NCBI GenBank assembly: GCA_900642245.1 | Contig: CAAAJI010000036.1 | Span: 45,921 to 109,920, forward strand | From: Fragilaria radians | Lineage: Eukaryota > Bacillariophyta > Fragilariophyceae > Fragilariales > Fragilariaceae | DNA: 64,000 nucleotides | Direction: 5' to 3' | In this document: positions 10,501 to 23,070 of the stretch, in pieces | How positions within the stretch are numbered: position 1 is the first letter of the stretch | How the letters are laid out: every line of letters begins with the position of its first letter | Notes under the pieces: generated by a model | What the model saw: only the letters and a program-made list of their open reading frames with translations | Databases searched by the model: none | Told to the model about the DNA's origin: nothing | Position numbers and translations under genes: made by a program

Positions 10501-11252
10501 TTTTGAAATCCCCCCAGGCATATCACTAGCCATACTTCACTGCCAGACATGCCAGTGTTATTAGGGCTTGTCTTGGAAATGCTTCTTATCTAGGATGGGA
10601 AACCTTTACGGAAATTATCGTTCAAATTGAACATGGCATCTTTTTGGGATGTGAGTGAATTTCAACCATTTGCATATAAAAGCACCAATCGTAAATTATG
10701 CAAATTGATGTTGAAAGTTGTGAACAAACCAATGCGTATGCACTCAGTTCGATTTGTGGTTAGATTCTTGGTTGACAAAGATTCTCAGCTTTTTCTCTAG
10801 ACATACGAATGATCCAGATTTAAGTCAAGAGTCCCTTTTTTCTCGTTTTCTCAAAGGGATTGGATCTACAACTTCAACTTCTACGAAGAATCTTTGTAGC
10901 AAGAAATACTTGACGTAAACGTCGAAAAATATAGTCTCTCTTACGATCCATACGTGGAATCCAATCTATTCTACGTACCCACTGGTATGTGCTATCCAAA
11001 AAGTTCAACTTTGCACCACGACAACAAATTGTTGATACATTGATTTTCGATAACTTTTCCAATAAAAGCACTCACGCCTCTGCACCCGAATTTCACCTGC
11101 TGAATTCTTCGTTCAAGGGTGGTGACTTTAACTTCCTACAATTGTTTAGAAAAGTATTGTAATCTAGCAGTTGTGATACCTATTCGTATTGATTTTTTTT
11201 CCATTCAATCTCTGAAAGAGTTCAGTTTCGAGACCAGACAATATCTGTTGAG
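7512..11252. other. Long gene-poor region
   Basis: No gene I can support. Open frames at 7542-7802 (86 codons, plus), 8976-9491 (171 codons, plus) and 10874-11071 (65 codons, minus) show no domains. The second is Leu/Ser/Cys-rich in the way of random AT-rich sequence. A TATATATATA run occurs near 9690 and a CATATAAAAG TATA-like box near 10673. The last 150 bp should contain the promoter of the PhyH-like gene. Confidence 0.5.
9351..9390. repeat. 14-bp tandem repeat, 2.9 copies
   Basis: The unit ACAGTGTACTATAC is repeated at 9351-9364 and 9365-9378, with a third copy of 12 bases carrying one change at 9379-9390. The unit is partly self-complementary (GTGTAC/GTACAC-like). No gene context. Confidence 0.8.
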
Positions 11253-12479
11253 ATGAAGTTCGCCTCCATTGCAGTCGTAATTACATCTCTTGCCACCAAG
11301 ACTAATTCACTGGTACCTATTCAAAAGCTATCGCCAAGTAATCATTTGCATTCACAGACTCTCACAAAGAGTCAGACTACAGCCGCTGAAGTGGAAACAC
11401 CATCACCTGTTTCCGCGACGACATCGAACGATCTTGAATCAATTGATGCGCCATTGAAGCGAGAAAAAATCCTGAAAGAACCACCGCTGTGGCAATACAA
11501 CTTTGGATTACAGGATCCCAATTTATCGCTTCCGCATGGCTTAGTTAAGGATGTTTCGCCACCTGAGAAATACTTTATTACTGAGGAACAAATCCGAACC
11601 CTAGAAGAAGATGGTGTAGTGCACATAAAAGGGGTTTTCGATCAAGAATGGGTAGATTACCTTCGCAAGGCAACTGCTTTCCAGGTTGCAGAACCACACT
11701 TTTGGGCATTTGCCGGAACCGCATCCAGGTTGTATGACTACATACAGCGAAACGTATGGCAAACCAATAGAGCATTTGCAAACTTTTATTACCATTCCGC
11801 TATGGGTCATGTCCTAGCGCAATGCGGACGCACAGACGAGATCCGTATTTCTACAGATCTTCTCATGGTCAATCCCAACAAGGGATTCAAGTGGCACCAA
11901 GATAACCAGAATGGCCCGATCACTTGGGATGAAGGTATTCGTTTCTGGATTACCATGGATGAAACTCCTAAAGACTATGGAGCGCCCGTGTATTTGAAGG
12001 GTTCCCATCAAAATGTTGTAGTAGATGAACAAGCTGTCTTTGTAAATATTGAACAACCGGGGTTTGAAGAGTACAAGAATCAAAAATTGGAATTCAGGAC
12101 AATGCCTGGAGATATGTTAATCTGGCATCCACGGACAATTCACAAAGTTGATGGTCCATCGGATGGAATATGGACAACCTATCGTCGAGTCCTTGGTGGA
12201 ACAGTCGCTAAGGCTGGTTCCAAGTATCACGACAAACGTGGTAGTGGTGGGGTGCTCTCTGATTTGGGTCGACACAATCTTAAGGACGGAGATAAACTAG
12301 ATTCTCCTTTCTTTCCCATTGTGTATCCAAACTTTAATAAGGTGGAAGCAATCGCTCGGGATGAAGGCCGTGTTGGAAGGTCACCCGGGGACATTGTGAC
12401 GAAGCTTGGAGGGCTGGTCTCAAAGGCATCAAGCGATAAATTCACCTCATTCTTTCAAGTTCTCGGCAGTCGAGAGTAA
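11253..12479 (+). CDS. Phytanoyl-CoA dioxygenase (PhyH)-family Fe(II)/2-oxoglutarate oxygenase
   Basis: Single exon, 408 aa. The N-terminus MKFASIAVVITSLATKTNS is a probable signal peptide. A Ser/Thr-rich low-complexity linker runs to about residue 65. From residue 108 (ITEEQIRTLEEDGVVHIKGVF) the PhyH fold begins. Iron ligands are visible as His215 and Asp217 in KWHQDNQNGP and the distal His297 in LIWHPRTIHKVDGP. Arg311 or Arg312 (TYRRVLGG) would hold 2-oxoglutarate, and a GSH typical of the family lies at 250-252. Family members hydroxylate small lipids or halogenated and specialised metabolites; the substrate here cannot be told. The signal lacks the Phe of the plastid motif, so secretion or an endomembrane location is as likely as the plastid. 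It converges on the Sec7-domain gene, with 235 bp between the stops. Confidence 0.85.
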   Translation: MKFASIAVVITSLATKTNSLVPIQKLSPSNHLHSQTLTKSQTTAAEVETPSPVSATTSNDLESIDAPLKREKILKEPPLWQYNFGLQDPNLSLPHGLVKDVSPPEKYFITEEQIRTLEEDGVVHIKGVFDQEWVDYLRKATAFQVAEPHFWAFAGTASRLYDYIQRNVWQTNRAFANFYYHSAMGHVLAQCGRTDEIRISTDLLMVNPNKGFKWHQDNQNGPITWDEGIRFWITMDETPKDYGAPVYLKGSHQNVVVDEQAVFVNIEQPGFEEYKNQKLEFRTMPGDMLIWHPRTIHKVDGPSDGIWTTYRRVLGGTVAKAGSKYHDKRGSGGVLSDLGRHNLKDGDKLDSPFFPIVYPNFNKVEAIARDEGRVGRSPGDIVTKLGGLVSKASSDKFTSFFQVLGSRE

Positions 12480-12714
12480 AATAAGAGATCGAAATATGAT
12501 TATCATTACTATAAACTATATTTTTATTTTAAATTTTTAAATTTACACACCAATTCGATCCTTTGGATTTAGGTAAATTTAGAGAATTGTAAAGCCCTAA
12601 TTAAGACCATGAAGTACTTAATGAGATGTTACGCAACTACGACAGTTTGTTAGTCAAGTATCGATTAAAATATTTCTCATTTTCACACTGTTAGTCCATT
12701 ACCAACAGTTGGAA

Positions 12715-15700
12715 TCAAATAACACGTGTCATTGATTTCCATTCGTTTGCGATTTCATTGCAGAATGTCATACGATCAATGCTTTTCCATGTTTTTTCAC
12801 TGAAATAATCCAAAGAGCTAGGATCGCCATTCAAAACTCCATGAGCATGAAGAATCATAATGACATTACGAAGATGCTCGCATGCTAGCTCCTTTAAAGT
12901 CCACCTCAGCATTCCAGGGGACATCGCATCTCCGTTTGCTGGAGATCTTTCGTCTTCCCCTACCTGCAATAGGTTTTCCATTGCATCTAATATTCCAGAC
13001 CATATCTTGTCAAGGTCCTCTGAATCCTCTGAGTGGACGATACTTTTTGCGTGGTTCAAAAAAGGCTTAAAAATCAAGCTGACAGATTGTTCAAACTCGA
13101 TCATTATGTCATCAGACGCATAATGTATTCCTTCTTCATTGCTAAGGAGAGCTGTGATTCGTTTAGTTGCAAAGCGGATACAAATGTCGGGAAGTGCAAG
13201 ACGCAGGACACACGGTGGAAGAAGACTTCCTTGCTTATCAAGGAAGGCATCAGTCAGGACTGACATAGAGTGTGATCGAACAACCTGAAAGTGGAAACAA
13301 GAGGTTTGTCAGTTTCTACTCCTTATGTCTTGCGTGAGAAAGAAGCCAACTTACCGGATCACGACTAGACCAAGCTACATCAGAGACTGAAGTGAGAGCA
13401 AACATCCACTTCCTTACCCGTTCCTTGCTAAAGGCATCGCGCTCATGAACATCCCTGTAGATTTCAACCTGGAGTGCTGATTGATATATGTGGAGCAAAT
13501 CGAGACTAGCAAGACATAGCTTTGTACATCCAACTTCATTCGTTCTTTCTGCTAACTTGGAAATCACATTTATCACAGTCGATGGGAGATGAACGCAGAG
13601 CTCTGTACATTCCAAAATTAGAAGAAGACATCGATAAGTTTGTAGACCGGGATCGCCTTCCGTAAGCCCAGTCAACCCAGTTGCTTTACCAGTCCTTAAT
13701 GCACACCATTGCATCAATTCCAATATTGATACCCAAACATGACTATCAAGATTTACAAAGCCGTCAATAGAGCTACAAATCCTCCAAAGTCCTTCAGAAA
13801 TGTGTTTATCTAGTTCTTCTATCTCTCTTGGAGTTTTATCGATAGGAAGGAACGATAAAGCGCTAATCACTTTATTTGCCAATTCCTTCTTCTGCGATGC
13901 ACATACACAAAGACGAAGCAAGCCTGTTACGCACTTTTCAGTTCCTGGCTCTATGGAAGAGATAGTATGCTCCTCATTTTCAGAGAAGCTTGCCTTAATA
14001 CAATTCAAACGTGCTGAATAATGGCTCTCAAGCACGCTGGACCAAAGTGCGCCTAAACGATCTCTATTCAGAATTGCAATTTCACAAATAAGGACTTCAG
14101 CCAGAGCTTCTGATGCAGGACTTAGTACAAGGCTTGAACTAAAGAAATTTCGAGAGTCTCCATCTTGTAATTCAAAATCCTTCTCAAGCTTTCTAGCGAT
14201 ACTTATGATATTGATAATGGCTTTAAGGAGCAATACAGTGCCACCAAGAGCCATAAATCGGCTTTCATGAATCAGGCCAGTAAAGTCGCATGCACGGGCA
14301 AGACGCCTTCGAGCTCTTGCCCGAGGAGAAATTTTGAACTTACGACTATCGTCGACTCTTTCAAGACCGGTTACAGGCATTTCCGTTCTGTCTTGAATCC
14401 ACAAGTCTTCATGAATTAGATGGCTTTCGAAAGACGCCCCTGGGCTAGAAAAACGACTGAGGATTGGTTTTTCTTGGAACCAGTTATCTTCTCCATCTAT
14501 ATCATTATCTTCTTCATCGTCACTAGCAGCCAACTCATCCCATACTGTGAGTTCATCCTTTCCATGGATCGAATGAACTTTTTCAAAACCATTCACCTCT
14601 ACAGTGTCAAGGGTCGTATACTTCTCGGGGCTTCCAAACAATGCGCGACCAAAGGATCCAAAGAATCCAACAGGCTTTTCAACCAATCTATCCAATTGGT
14701 CATCAAAACTACCTTTTGCCATTTTAATCTTCCATTCTCGGCGATTCTCAGCATTCAGTAAATCTGTATCACTTTCAGTGAAAATGCTTCGACCCTGTAT
14801 GCTTTTCCTACCGAACAACAATTTAAGGTCACGAAGTTCTAAAATGATGGCCCAGAGTTGCATCCATCCATCTAGGCCAATGTCTTTTCCTGCCTCTTGT
14901 GCAACACGAACACAAACAATAACAGCACTTTGAGCTTCAACAGAATTTATGAAACTTGCTGCTCGTTCTGATGCGGTATTGTTGTATTCTCCAAGTAAAC
15001 CTGTAAAAAAGCATATAGAGCTAAAAATCTGTTGAAAAATGTCGATCCGTCCAATTCCGCGTGCCCCGGCTAAAATCTCCAAGGCGATATCCATACCAAG
15101 TCGAGCACCCTGTGCACTGAGCATACCACTGAAAGCATGCCCTTGTGACTCTGCATGTGAATGATGGTGCTGCTGTCGGGCAGTCCCCCAAAAGGCACCA
15201 ATGACTGATACAATTGGCCTCCATAAATTTTCCACTATCAACTCTTTGAGATCGGCTGATTCGCTTTCTGCTACTATTTCAAACGACGTTTCAGCTGTAG
15301 AACCACGTAAAATGTCCTTCCATCGATCCACAGTCATGATTCCTTCAGCTCCCTCCGCCTCAGTACGAATCTCTTCCTCACTGATGCTTTCATAGATGTT
15401 TTCCAAGAATTCACGAGGAAGCTCTTTTCCTTGTTCAGTAATATCCCTACCGTAATCGGAATTATTCTTAACGAAAGCATCCTTGCTCATTTTCTTTTCC
15501 TCTTTAATGACTTTATTGTGACGATCTGTGTTTAACATGATAATACTAAATGCCAACAAAAAAGCAGTGTCACTAGCACGCTTAGGATCTTCGCTGAAAA
15601 TCTTCATTTTCACAGCCTCGTCGCACTTCCGACCGCAACTGTCGGCGAACGATTGTATAATCCGATCGATCTGTTGGCTTTCTCCTGGTAGTCTAAATGA

Positions 15701-17743
15701 CGTGAGAAACATTCGAAGTCCTTCTAACAAAGTTTGATTCTCAAATCGAAATAATGAACAAAATTGTCCTAAAACTTCTTTGTGGAACCAATCTCGTTCC
15801 CAACAAGGTCGGTTTTTACCTGGGGAAGCTGGCTTACCAATCTCACCTAAGTAAATTCCAACACATGCCTTGTCTAAGCCGAGAACGAGACCATTTCGAA
15901 GAAACAAAGCCACATCAGCTGGAGTTTCTTTGATCATTTCGTTTTTCACCAAAAAGTCGATTCCCTTGGATGAGTCTTCATTAAAGAGCTGTGCGCCTTC
16001 TTGAAATTTCCTCTTTCTAGCTTTGACAATTCGATGAGACACATTCGAGTTTTGTGACACAGTTGAAAAGCCACATTCACCTTCGACTTGAATTTCGCAA
16101 CTAAGCTCCGGATCAGCAAGAACAGATTCTTTCCCTCCAGTTGACTTTGATGAGCTGTCACAGGAAGTTGAATTGACATGTGAATTTTGAAAAAGAGTTT
16201 TCAGATAACCCAGGATAGCTTCTGCACATAATTCTTTGAGATGAGGTGGGACTGGACGCGATACCAATGTGTTATTATGAGGAACGTGATCGTTTGTTCC
16301 ACAACACCTACTGAGCTCCATTAACAAGAGCTCCATCACATCGACGCGTTTAAGACTGCAGTCATACGTGCGAAAGAGGATTTCCAAAGTAGGTTTGTCT
16401 TCGAGGCAGATAAAGTCTACCAAGGATTCAAGAATGACTTCAACTTCTGCGTCGAAAATTAGATTTTCATTGAATTGTACAGAATCAAGTGGTTGGGGAC
16501 GCTTACGGAGTAGAACTAATGCTCGTTGATAGAATCCTGTGAGAAAGGCTTCCAATTGAGAGCAAAATATGGTTTGGAAGGCCTGTACATGCCAAAATGC
16601 TGTTATTGTCGAGCAAACTTCGCTCACTAACTCTAGGCTAACAGATCCAGGTGATTGGGCCCAGATCGATTGTCCGATCATCAAGAGCGAAAGGCAAAGA
16701 TCATCTTGTATGGCACTTAGGAATTCGTTGCCGACGTTTATTTGACATTCATCCCATCCAATTGAAAACGACAATTTTGCTAATTTTAGGCATAAGACCC
16801 GTGTAGAATCGTGGGAAAGTGAATGCTGATCTGGCTCACTACTTGACAAATTACTTGTAAGGAATCCCAATACGAGTTTCGATGAAAGATCGTTTCTGTA
16901 AAAGATAACTTCGCAAAGTTTAACGAGAAGTCTATCCAAATGCAATAGCAAAGCTGGGGAATGAGAAAGAGAATTTCGAGTCATGAAAACATTCGAGAAA
17001 GCTTCCAAAAGCAATAGAGGTGGATATGAAGGGGTATCCAGTTCTACCAAGAGAGTCAAAAGATCGCATATGGCTAATTCTACAGCTTCATCTGCCCCTG
17101 CATCAGTTTGCTCGAACTTACAAAGCAAAATTCCTTCCATCATGGCTTGAAAATTTGCAGGGAAGAAGGTTGAAAAGTAGTTTCCCACAACTAATCGATG
17201 TAGTGCCCTTAGAGCAACTAAAGTATGAGGACCTGCAGCACGATGATCCATTACCACAGCAAGAAATGGACGCGCAAAAAGCCCCACATGGTCAAGGGGT
17301 GACACAATTGGAGGAGGGGCTACAACATGCGAGTGAGGAACCATCGATACATTAGAAGTTACCAATGGATCCATCGTGCTAGCTTGTATGAGGTCTTCTT
17401 CTGATATACTCTCCTGGTTTTGTATAAAGTCTTCTTTTGACGTACTCTCCTGGGTTTGTTCAACATCTACAGTTTCGGATTCTCGAATTTCAACTTCATG
17501 AATACCGACGATGGTATTAAGTGTCGTATCGACTTCATCTATAGCCACTTCTGGCACGGCACCGTGATCTGCTACATCCTCCAGGTGAGCTCGGACAAGA
17601 ACTCGTAAATCTTGCAAATCATGAGATAGTTCGCCCCTCGCCACGAGTGGTGGTCCACCACGCAACGAGCATAGAACAATGCGGGCCTCAAGGCATATTT
17701 GGCGCGCAGCCTCCGCTTTAGAAATGAATTCCTTGTTAACCAT
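12715..17743 (-). CDS. GBF1: Large ARF guanine-nucleotide exchange factor, GBF1/GNOM/Gea type (two exons)
   Basis: Exons 13355-17743 and 12715-13284 with a 70-nt intron (GTAAGT...TTTCAG, phase 0) give 1652 aa. It activates ARF1-class GTPases on Golgi and ER-Golgi membranes to recruit coats. An N-terminal dimerisation (DCB) region covers about 150-280. A HUS-like motif RTYDCSLKR lies near 458-466. The Sec7 catalytic domain spans about 576-792 with FRLPGE (Glu688 is the glutamic finger) and AFSIIMLNTDRHN. Downstream helical HDS repeats continue through exon 2. Length and domain order fit the GBF1/GNOM branch rather than the BIG branch. Residues 97-120 contain two near-identical 12-residue units (see the repeat entry). 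The Met at 17743 is taken as start, since the frame closes just upstream. Confidence 0.92.
17385..17456 (-). repeat. 36-bp in-frame tandem duplication inside the GBF1-like gene
   Basis: Two adjacent 36-nt copies (17385-17420, 17421-17456) differ at a handful of positions and encode consecutive 12-residue acidic units of the form QES(T/I)S(K/E)ED(F/L)IQ. The duplication keeps the frame and lies in the variable N-terminal segment before the DCB region. Confidence 0.85.
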
Positions 17744-20700
17744 TTATATCAGATAGGAAACCAGAATGATTGCCAGATTAAGGATTATCGTTTTCCCTTC
17801 TGTCGTTGCTTCAATCAACAGAGCTTTCTAGTATTGACGGAAATACCAGGAGTAAGATATTACCATGCACAGGAAAAAGTTGTGTTTATTATCTACGACT
17901 ATTTATAGTAGTAGTCGAGTACAATAGAGATTGGAAATGACTTTTGCACACGATCAGAAATCCAGTGTCACGCAGATTATTTCTTGATATTTCCTGGATG
18001 TCAAATTAACTTACAACTTTCCATGAAAGCAGACCTTTAGTCTCCAAATTCATACCGTGTCTATTGAAGGATTCACCGTGGAAAGCCCTCGGTATCAGAA
18101 ATTAATACTTTTGTATCGATACAGATTTCTGGTATCTTTGCCCTCGATAGGCGTTCAGATTTCAATAAAGAGTGAAAAATGAAGCTACTTTAAGCTTAAG
18201 ATCATACAATAGAAGCCCTCAAAGATATAAAGAATCTGAATTTTGGTGTGGATAACTTCCAGCTTTTTCATTGACAAATTGGTAGAAGATCCAGAGCTTT
18301 GCTGCTTATTGTCTGTGTTAGCTAATTTTAGGCAGGTAAGGATTCCCCTTTCCTCAAAATAATGTTTATCACAAAAAAAACATCTTTGATGAGCTTAAAA
18401 TATTGTGAAAATTGGTAATTATCTCGTTGATCCAACAACCTGAGATTGAAGCCAAGCCAGAATGCAGAATGTACACAGTCAACAATTCAGGATAACATAG
18501 AAGAAAGTAAATCTAAATATAGTCAGTTTTAATCCATGTGAGAACGCGGGGTTACCTTTGTGGTGAAAACTTTTTTTCTTCTCGCATCTATTCTGGGGGT
18601 ACCAAACTTTGGATTTGGTAGCTTCAGTAATCTCAATGTATTGAACTACACTGAAGGGATGGCTAGCAAAGAAAGAAGATATTTATATGGAAATTGATCT
18701 TGAAGAAATTGGATTTATCCAATATCATTAATCAGATGGCACACTGAAGGGATGGCTAGCAAAGAAAGAAAGATATTTAGATGGAAATTGATCTTGAAGA
18801 AATTGGTTTTATCAAATGTCATTAATCAGATGGCAGAGTTTTCTAAAGCTCGGGGCTTGGATGACTGCTGAAGCTAATATCCTTTATCTTCAATGTCTCT
18901 TGGGCCTGCGCAAAGAACAAAACATTTTGACTGTTTTATGAGAATGCCTCTTCTAATATGATTGCAGAAGTTATGGATTGGACTAGCGTATTCAAAAGCA
19001 ACGCTCCCAGAACTGAAAAGCTGTGGTGATATCTGCTTGACATCAGTCCATCAGCCACTAGTTGTTATCCTGAATGCTCTACTTAGGTAATTGTTCTTGC
19101 AGCAGTATCAGCGTAATGTCCAAAACATATTTCAAGATCCCTGAATTCTATTGATCCCAGCAGGCGCAATTACTCCAAGTATATCAGTGAGAATATCAGG
19201 AAATAATGGGTAGCAGAATCTTGCAATAAGTGTTGACTGATTCCATGGGGAGATGATACTTGCTTTCATAAGCATTTAGATCAAGCTCTCTGACACTGGT
19301 ATGCACAAGGCTTTGACAGAATCACATTCATCAGACAAGAGCATCAAAGAGATTACGAGTATTGACTCACAGTTGAAAATGAAGTAAGCTTAGAATTGGT
19401 TTGCTGAAATTTACTAACAGTTAAATGCAGATTAAAAATCCAATCCTACTCAAAATCTTATTTCTCTTCATGAAAGTATATTCAGTCATAGACCTCTTTG
19501 TAATGGATGAGCTGCTAACAAAAGTGGCTGGCGCTATACCTGGAAACCTAGTCTCTGTGAAAATACATCATGAACAGAAGTGTGCTTTGAAATCAATTTT
19601 TGACACATGAGGTGTTGAAATGAAGGAAAGAAAGCAATAACATTCAGGGTAACTTCAATCATGACGCGGTTACTGCTATATGGAAATTATTTAGAGTATT
19701 CAGCATGTATGTTGTCCTATCGATTTTTGATTTCTGTAATTTTCAATGTTAAATGTATTCCGGTATCGTGGAATGAGGTAAATGCAACAAAAAGAGTTTA
19801 ATTTCTCTAAGAAGAAATTTAGTCGTTACTTTAAAAGTCGAATTCTGAAGAAGTAGTTTAGTTTTATTTTAAAGGCTGATTCGAATAGTGGCTACATTTG
19901 TAAATAGAATCTCAAAGAAGGAATCGTTTCAGAATTAGATCTAGCAGGAATTTGAGAATAAACTAAATCGAATTTCCAATAAAAGATCAAATTACTGTAT
20001 TTGCTAAGGACCAAATACCATATAGTGGCACATAAACAAGCCCAATGAATCCGAGTCACAGTATGCTCTATTGTAAAACCCGAATCTCTAGATCATAAAA
20101 ACAACTTAAAGCTAATCTTTTGTTGAAAAGTTGCAAAATAACAAAAGATATGATAAAGTCACATCCCTTTTATTACTTTCCTTTCTAAGGGTCTTGTCAT
20201 TCTCTTCTCTAACGAAGTAAGCCACTCCTCTATTGCAAAATTCACTTCCTGGCCAAGAATGTCAACAGGAAGAGAGTGCTTCAGAAATTTTGAGGTTCCC
20301 TATGCGGCTTCATAGATTTACTTTTACATGCTGCATCTTTAAGACAGACACCTAAAAGTCAGTTTATTGCCAAAATTCCTTTCACGAAATTCAAATAAGG
20401 AATATTTTGCAAAATCGTAATGCGTTAGAAATAGTATAAGTTAGAAAGGATAACGACGATGATGCCTTTCTCTAACGCTTCAACTATTCAAGAAAATCAC
20501 AGATGATTTCTGTAGTTTCTATATGAGAACTGTTATCCCTTGTAGTGACTGTCTTTGATACTCAAAACAAACTCCTTTGATTTGATTTAAAATGTACACT
20601 GAACACGAGTTTTTGATGTTTTCGCCAAATTTGGTATACAAATGAAACGGAGACAATATACTTAGAGGAGTGAAAGCCAAATAGAAGCACGTGAGCAGCA

Positions 20701-21684
20701 AAGAGGTTGTAGCTGTGAAGGTATTTGATGCATTCCATATTGACATGGATGATGACTTACATACCCCGAAGTATTCACAAAACAAAATTCTGATATGCAA
20801 GCTTGTCAAAAAGTATTGCAAATCGATGAAAAGCGCATCACAAAGATGAGGACAATTCCTTTTATGGCTATCAAAATTTATGAATTTAATGGTTTGAAGT
20901 AGATGCAAAGCATAAAGCAAGGCTGAATATCTTGAAAAAAAGACCACTCAGTTGCCAGGGAAACTACGAAAACTCCTAGTATGAGACAAGCCTTGGAAAC
21001 AATAGACTCCTAAGATCAAATAACAAGGTAAATTTCATATGAATGAATTTCGTCAAGCAGTTTCCAATAAAAGCATGGCTGAACAAAATAAGTTAAGGAA
21101 TACTTGTGAAAAGTGCAAAATAGTAAAGCAAGTATTCGTTTAAAGTCAAATACACCGAGGCATGGTCCCTATGGCGTGGCAGAGGTATGTACCAATGAAA
21201 CCATTCCCATACTGTATGGTGCTCTATATAGGCTACATATTATTCTTGCACCAGTAAGAGGGCCAAAATTCTGAGTTCTGGAGGCAAATAAGGTAAGCAT
21301 AAATGAATGGGACCAAAATAATGAAAGCATATTTACGACGCTTTGCTCTTAACAACATACTGGTTTGTCATCTGGAGAACGTTATAACTTCTTGTGTAAG
21401 TTACACTCTGCGAAAAAGGATGAAATAGCGAGGAAGACAAAACCTTGGCGCTGTTGCATATATCATACGATCTAAGTCCTTTCTCTGATTTGAAAAATAA
21501 ATCGTTTGCAGACTGTGTCTCCTCTTTGATCGTCTTTGAAATACATTCCGTCAGAAAGTGCTTCATTGGCTAACTTCAATGAAATTTTACACAGAATATA
21601 CACTATTCTAACAGAAGCTCTATATTATTAGCTACCAGATCCCTTCCTGAATCTTCAATTCAATAAATCTTGAATTGATCTGGA
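17744..21684. other. Gene-poor region with a tandem duplication
   Basis: No gene I can support in about 3.9 kb. Open frames at 19425-19610 (plus), 20519-20947 (minus, 142 codons, very Phe/Leu/Cys-rich) and 21333-21566 (minus) show no domain. The 5' flank of the GBF1-like gene lies at its left end. Old retroelement sequence is possible, but I could not identify motifs. Confidence 0.45.
18648..18834. repeat. Tandem duplication, 93/94-bp unit
   Basis: Copy one (18648-18740) and copy two (18741-18834) are head-to-tail and begin ACACTGAAGGGATGGCTAGC. They differ by one inserted A and about five substitutions, so the duplication is fairly recent compared with its surroundings. No coding potential is preserved across both copies. 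Confidence 0.9.
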
Positions 21685-23070
21685 TTGATCGTTAGTTTTG
21701 ACGCTTTTCCTTTTATTAGGAACCGTTTTGCCCTTTTCAGTTAAAGTTTCATCGATTTCAAATGAAGTTTCCATATCCTCATGATTATTGTCATGTTCTG
21801 AATGTGAAGATTCGTCATCAGTGTCTTCTATTTTGCTTTTCTTCTTAATTCAGTCTCCATTGGGTAAAAAAAGCGAAATCACATCTCTTGATTTGAAAAT
21901 TTGTTTAGGCTTCAAATCAGACTTCTCTAAAGATGCCATCAGCGTGCTTGTGTAGATATGCGACAAACATTTCCTCTTTCTATCAATATACTCTCCTCCT
22001 CAGTCCTTTTTTGGTGGTTACAACAAATATGTTCCAAAACTTCTGAAATTGTTTAGACTCTTGATTCCTCTCTTGAAAGTGATTTCTAATGACGCCTTTC
22101 CTCTTTATTTTTGGTTGACGTGTTCTCATAAAAGTTTCTGTCGCATCAAATTCAGCCCAGAGTCCTTTCCTAATCCCACCTTCGGTCCCAGGGAAATTGA
22201 GCATAGTACTCTTGGTGGCGTTTGAGGTCCACTTTGTTCAAAGTATTTACCAAGATTTTTCAGTCCTTTCTAATGAAGTATTTTCTCCATCTTCAAATAG
22301 TCTTAAAACTTAACGTAGACTCTCCTTTCTTCTAATTCTTCAATCAACTCAACACTTATATCCTTCTGTTGACGCCTACCCCTTTTCAAACAGTAACCGG
22401 AAAAATCATCAAAAACCAAGGCCAAAAGTGGATCTCTCCTTTGTTTGAATTTACATTTACATACTGTCTCTCTCCTGTAATCGTACAACCACTTCTTCAA
22501 TCCTTATCAATCTTTTTCTGCTTGACATTTCCAATTTAGCAGGATTCATATACTTCAAAATGACAGGCTACGTCATAGCCAAGAGTCGTTGAAGTCGATC
22601 TTGCATTTACCTCTCAGCAGCTCCTATAGAATGTTAATATCAATTTTCTCATTCATATCTCCCGCCCTGGATCCAATTTTCAAGGCCTTGCTGATGCTAA
22701 ATTAATGTAACTGCAGGTCGGGTGCATATCTTACACACTCAAGCACGACAAATTGCTTATCACCATCTTTCTGCTAATTCTTGCTTCTCAAATTTCCGAC
22801 TTTCTCTGCAAATAATTGATTTGCCGTCTCCAATCTTTTTTCTTCAGAAATTATAGTCTAATCGTAAAAAGATTCACCATTGATACTTAACTTGCTCTCT
22901 CGAAACAACCTCTCTGTCATACCACCCAAGGGATATATATAGTTTCAAACTTCTTCTTGAGCTTCTCCCAAGCTAAAGCAGTATTCCCGTCCACAAAATC
23001 TTTAGTCTTGTAACTCTTCGACGTTTCAAAGCAATTCTCCCACTCCTAGTCAAGAGCTGTTAAATTTTCA
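21685..23070 (-). mobile_element. Decayed Ty1/copia element: gag and integrase relics
   Basis: Reading down the minus strand gives, in order, a gag-like piece near 23055-22925 with the family motif GNTALAWEKLKKKFE; an integrase core end near 22500-22320 (LALVFDDFSGYC, then ELIEELEERR.YVKF); SGPQTPPR near 22230; GLWAEFDATETF near 22170; and the integrase tail near 21905-21690 (FKSRDVISL, followed by an acidic linker). The copia consensus runs in the same order. Several stop codons and frame changes separate the blocks, so the element is dead. I could not find its reverse transcriptase or LTRs in the neighbouring DNA. Confidence 0.7.

Noticed and set aside
12860..13263. Overlapping plus-strand frames opposite GBF1 exon 2
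   Set aside because: Shadows of the conserved minus-strand coding sequence.
20519..20947. A 142-codon minus-strand frame
   Set aside because: Composition (Phe, Leu, Ser, Cys) is typical of chance frames in AT-rich DNA; no domain, signal or neighbour supports it.
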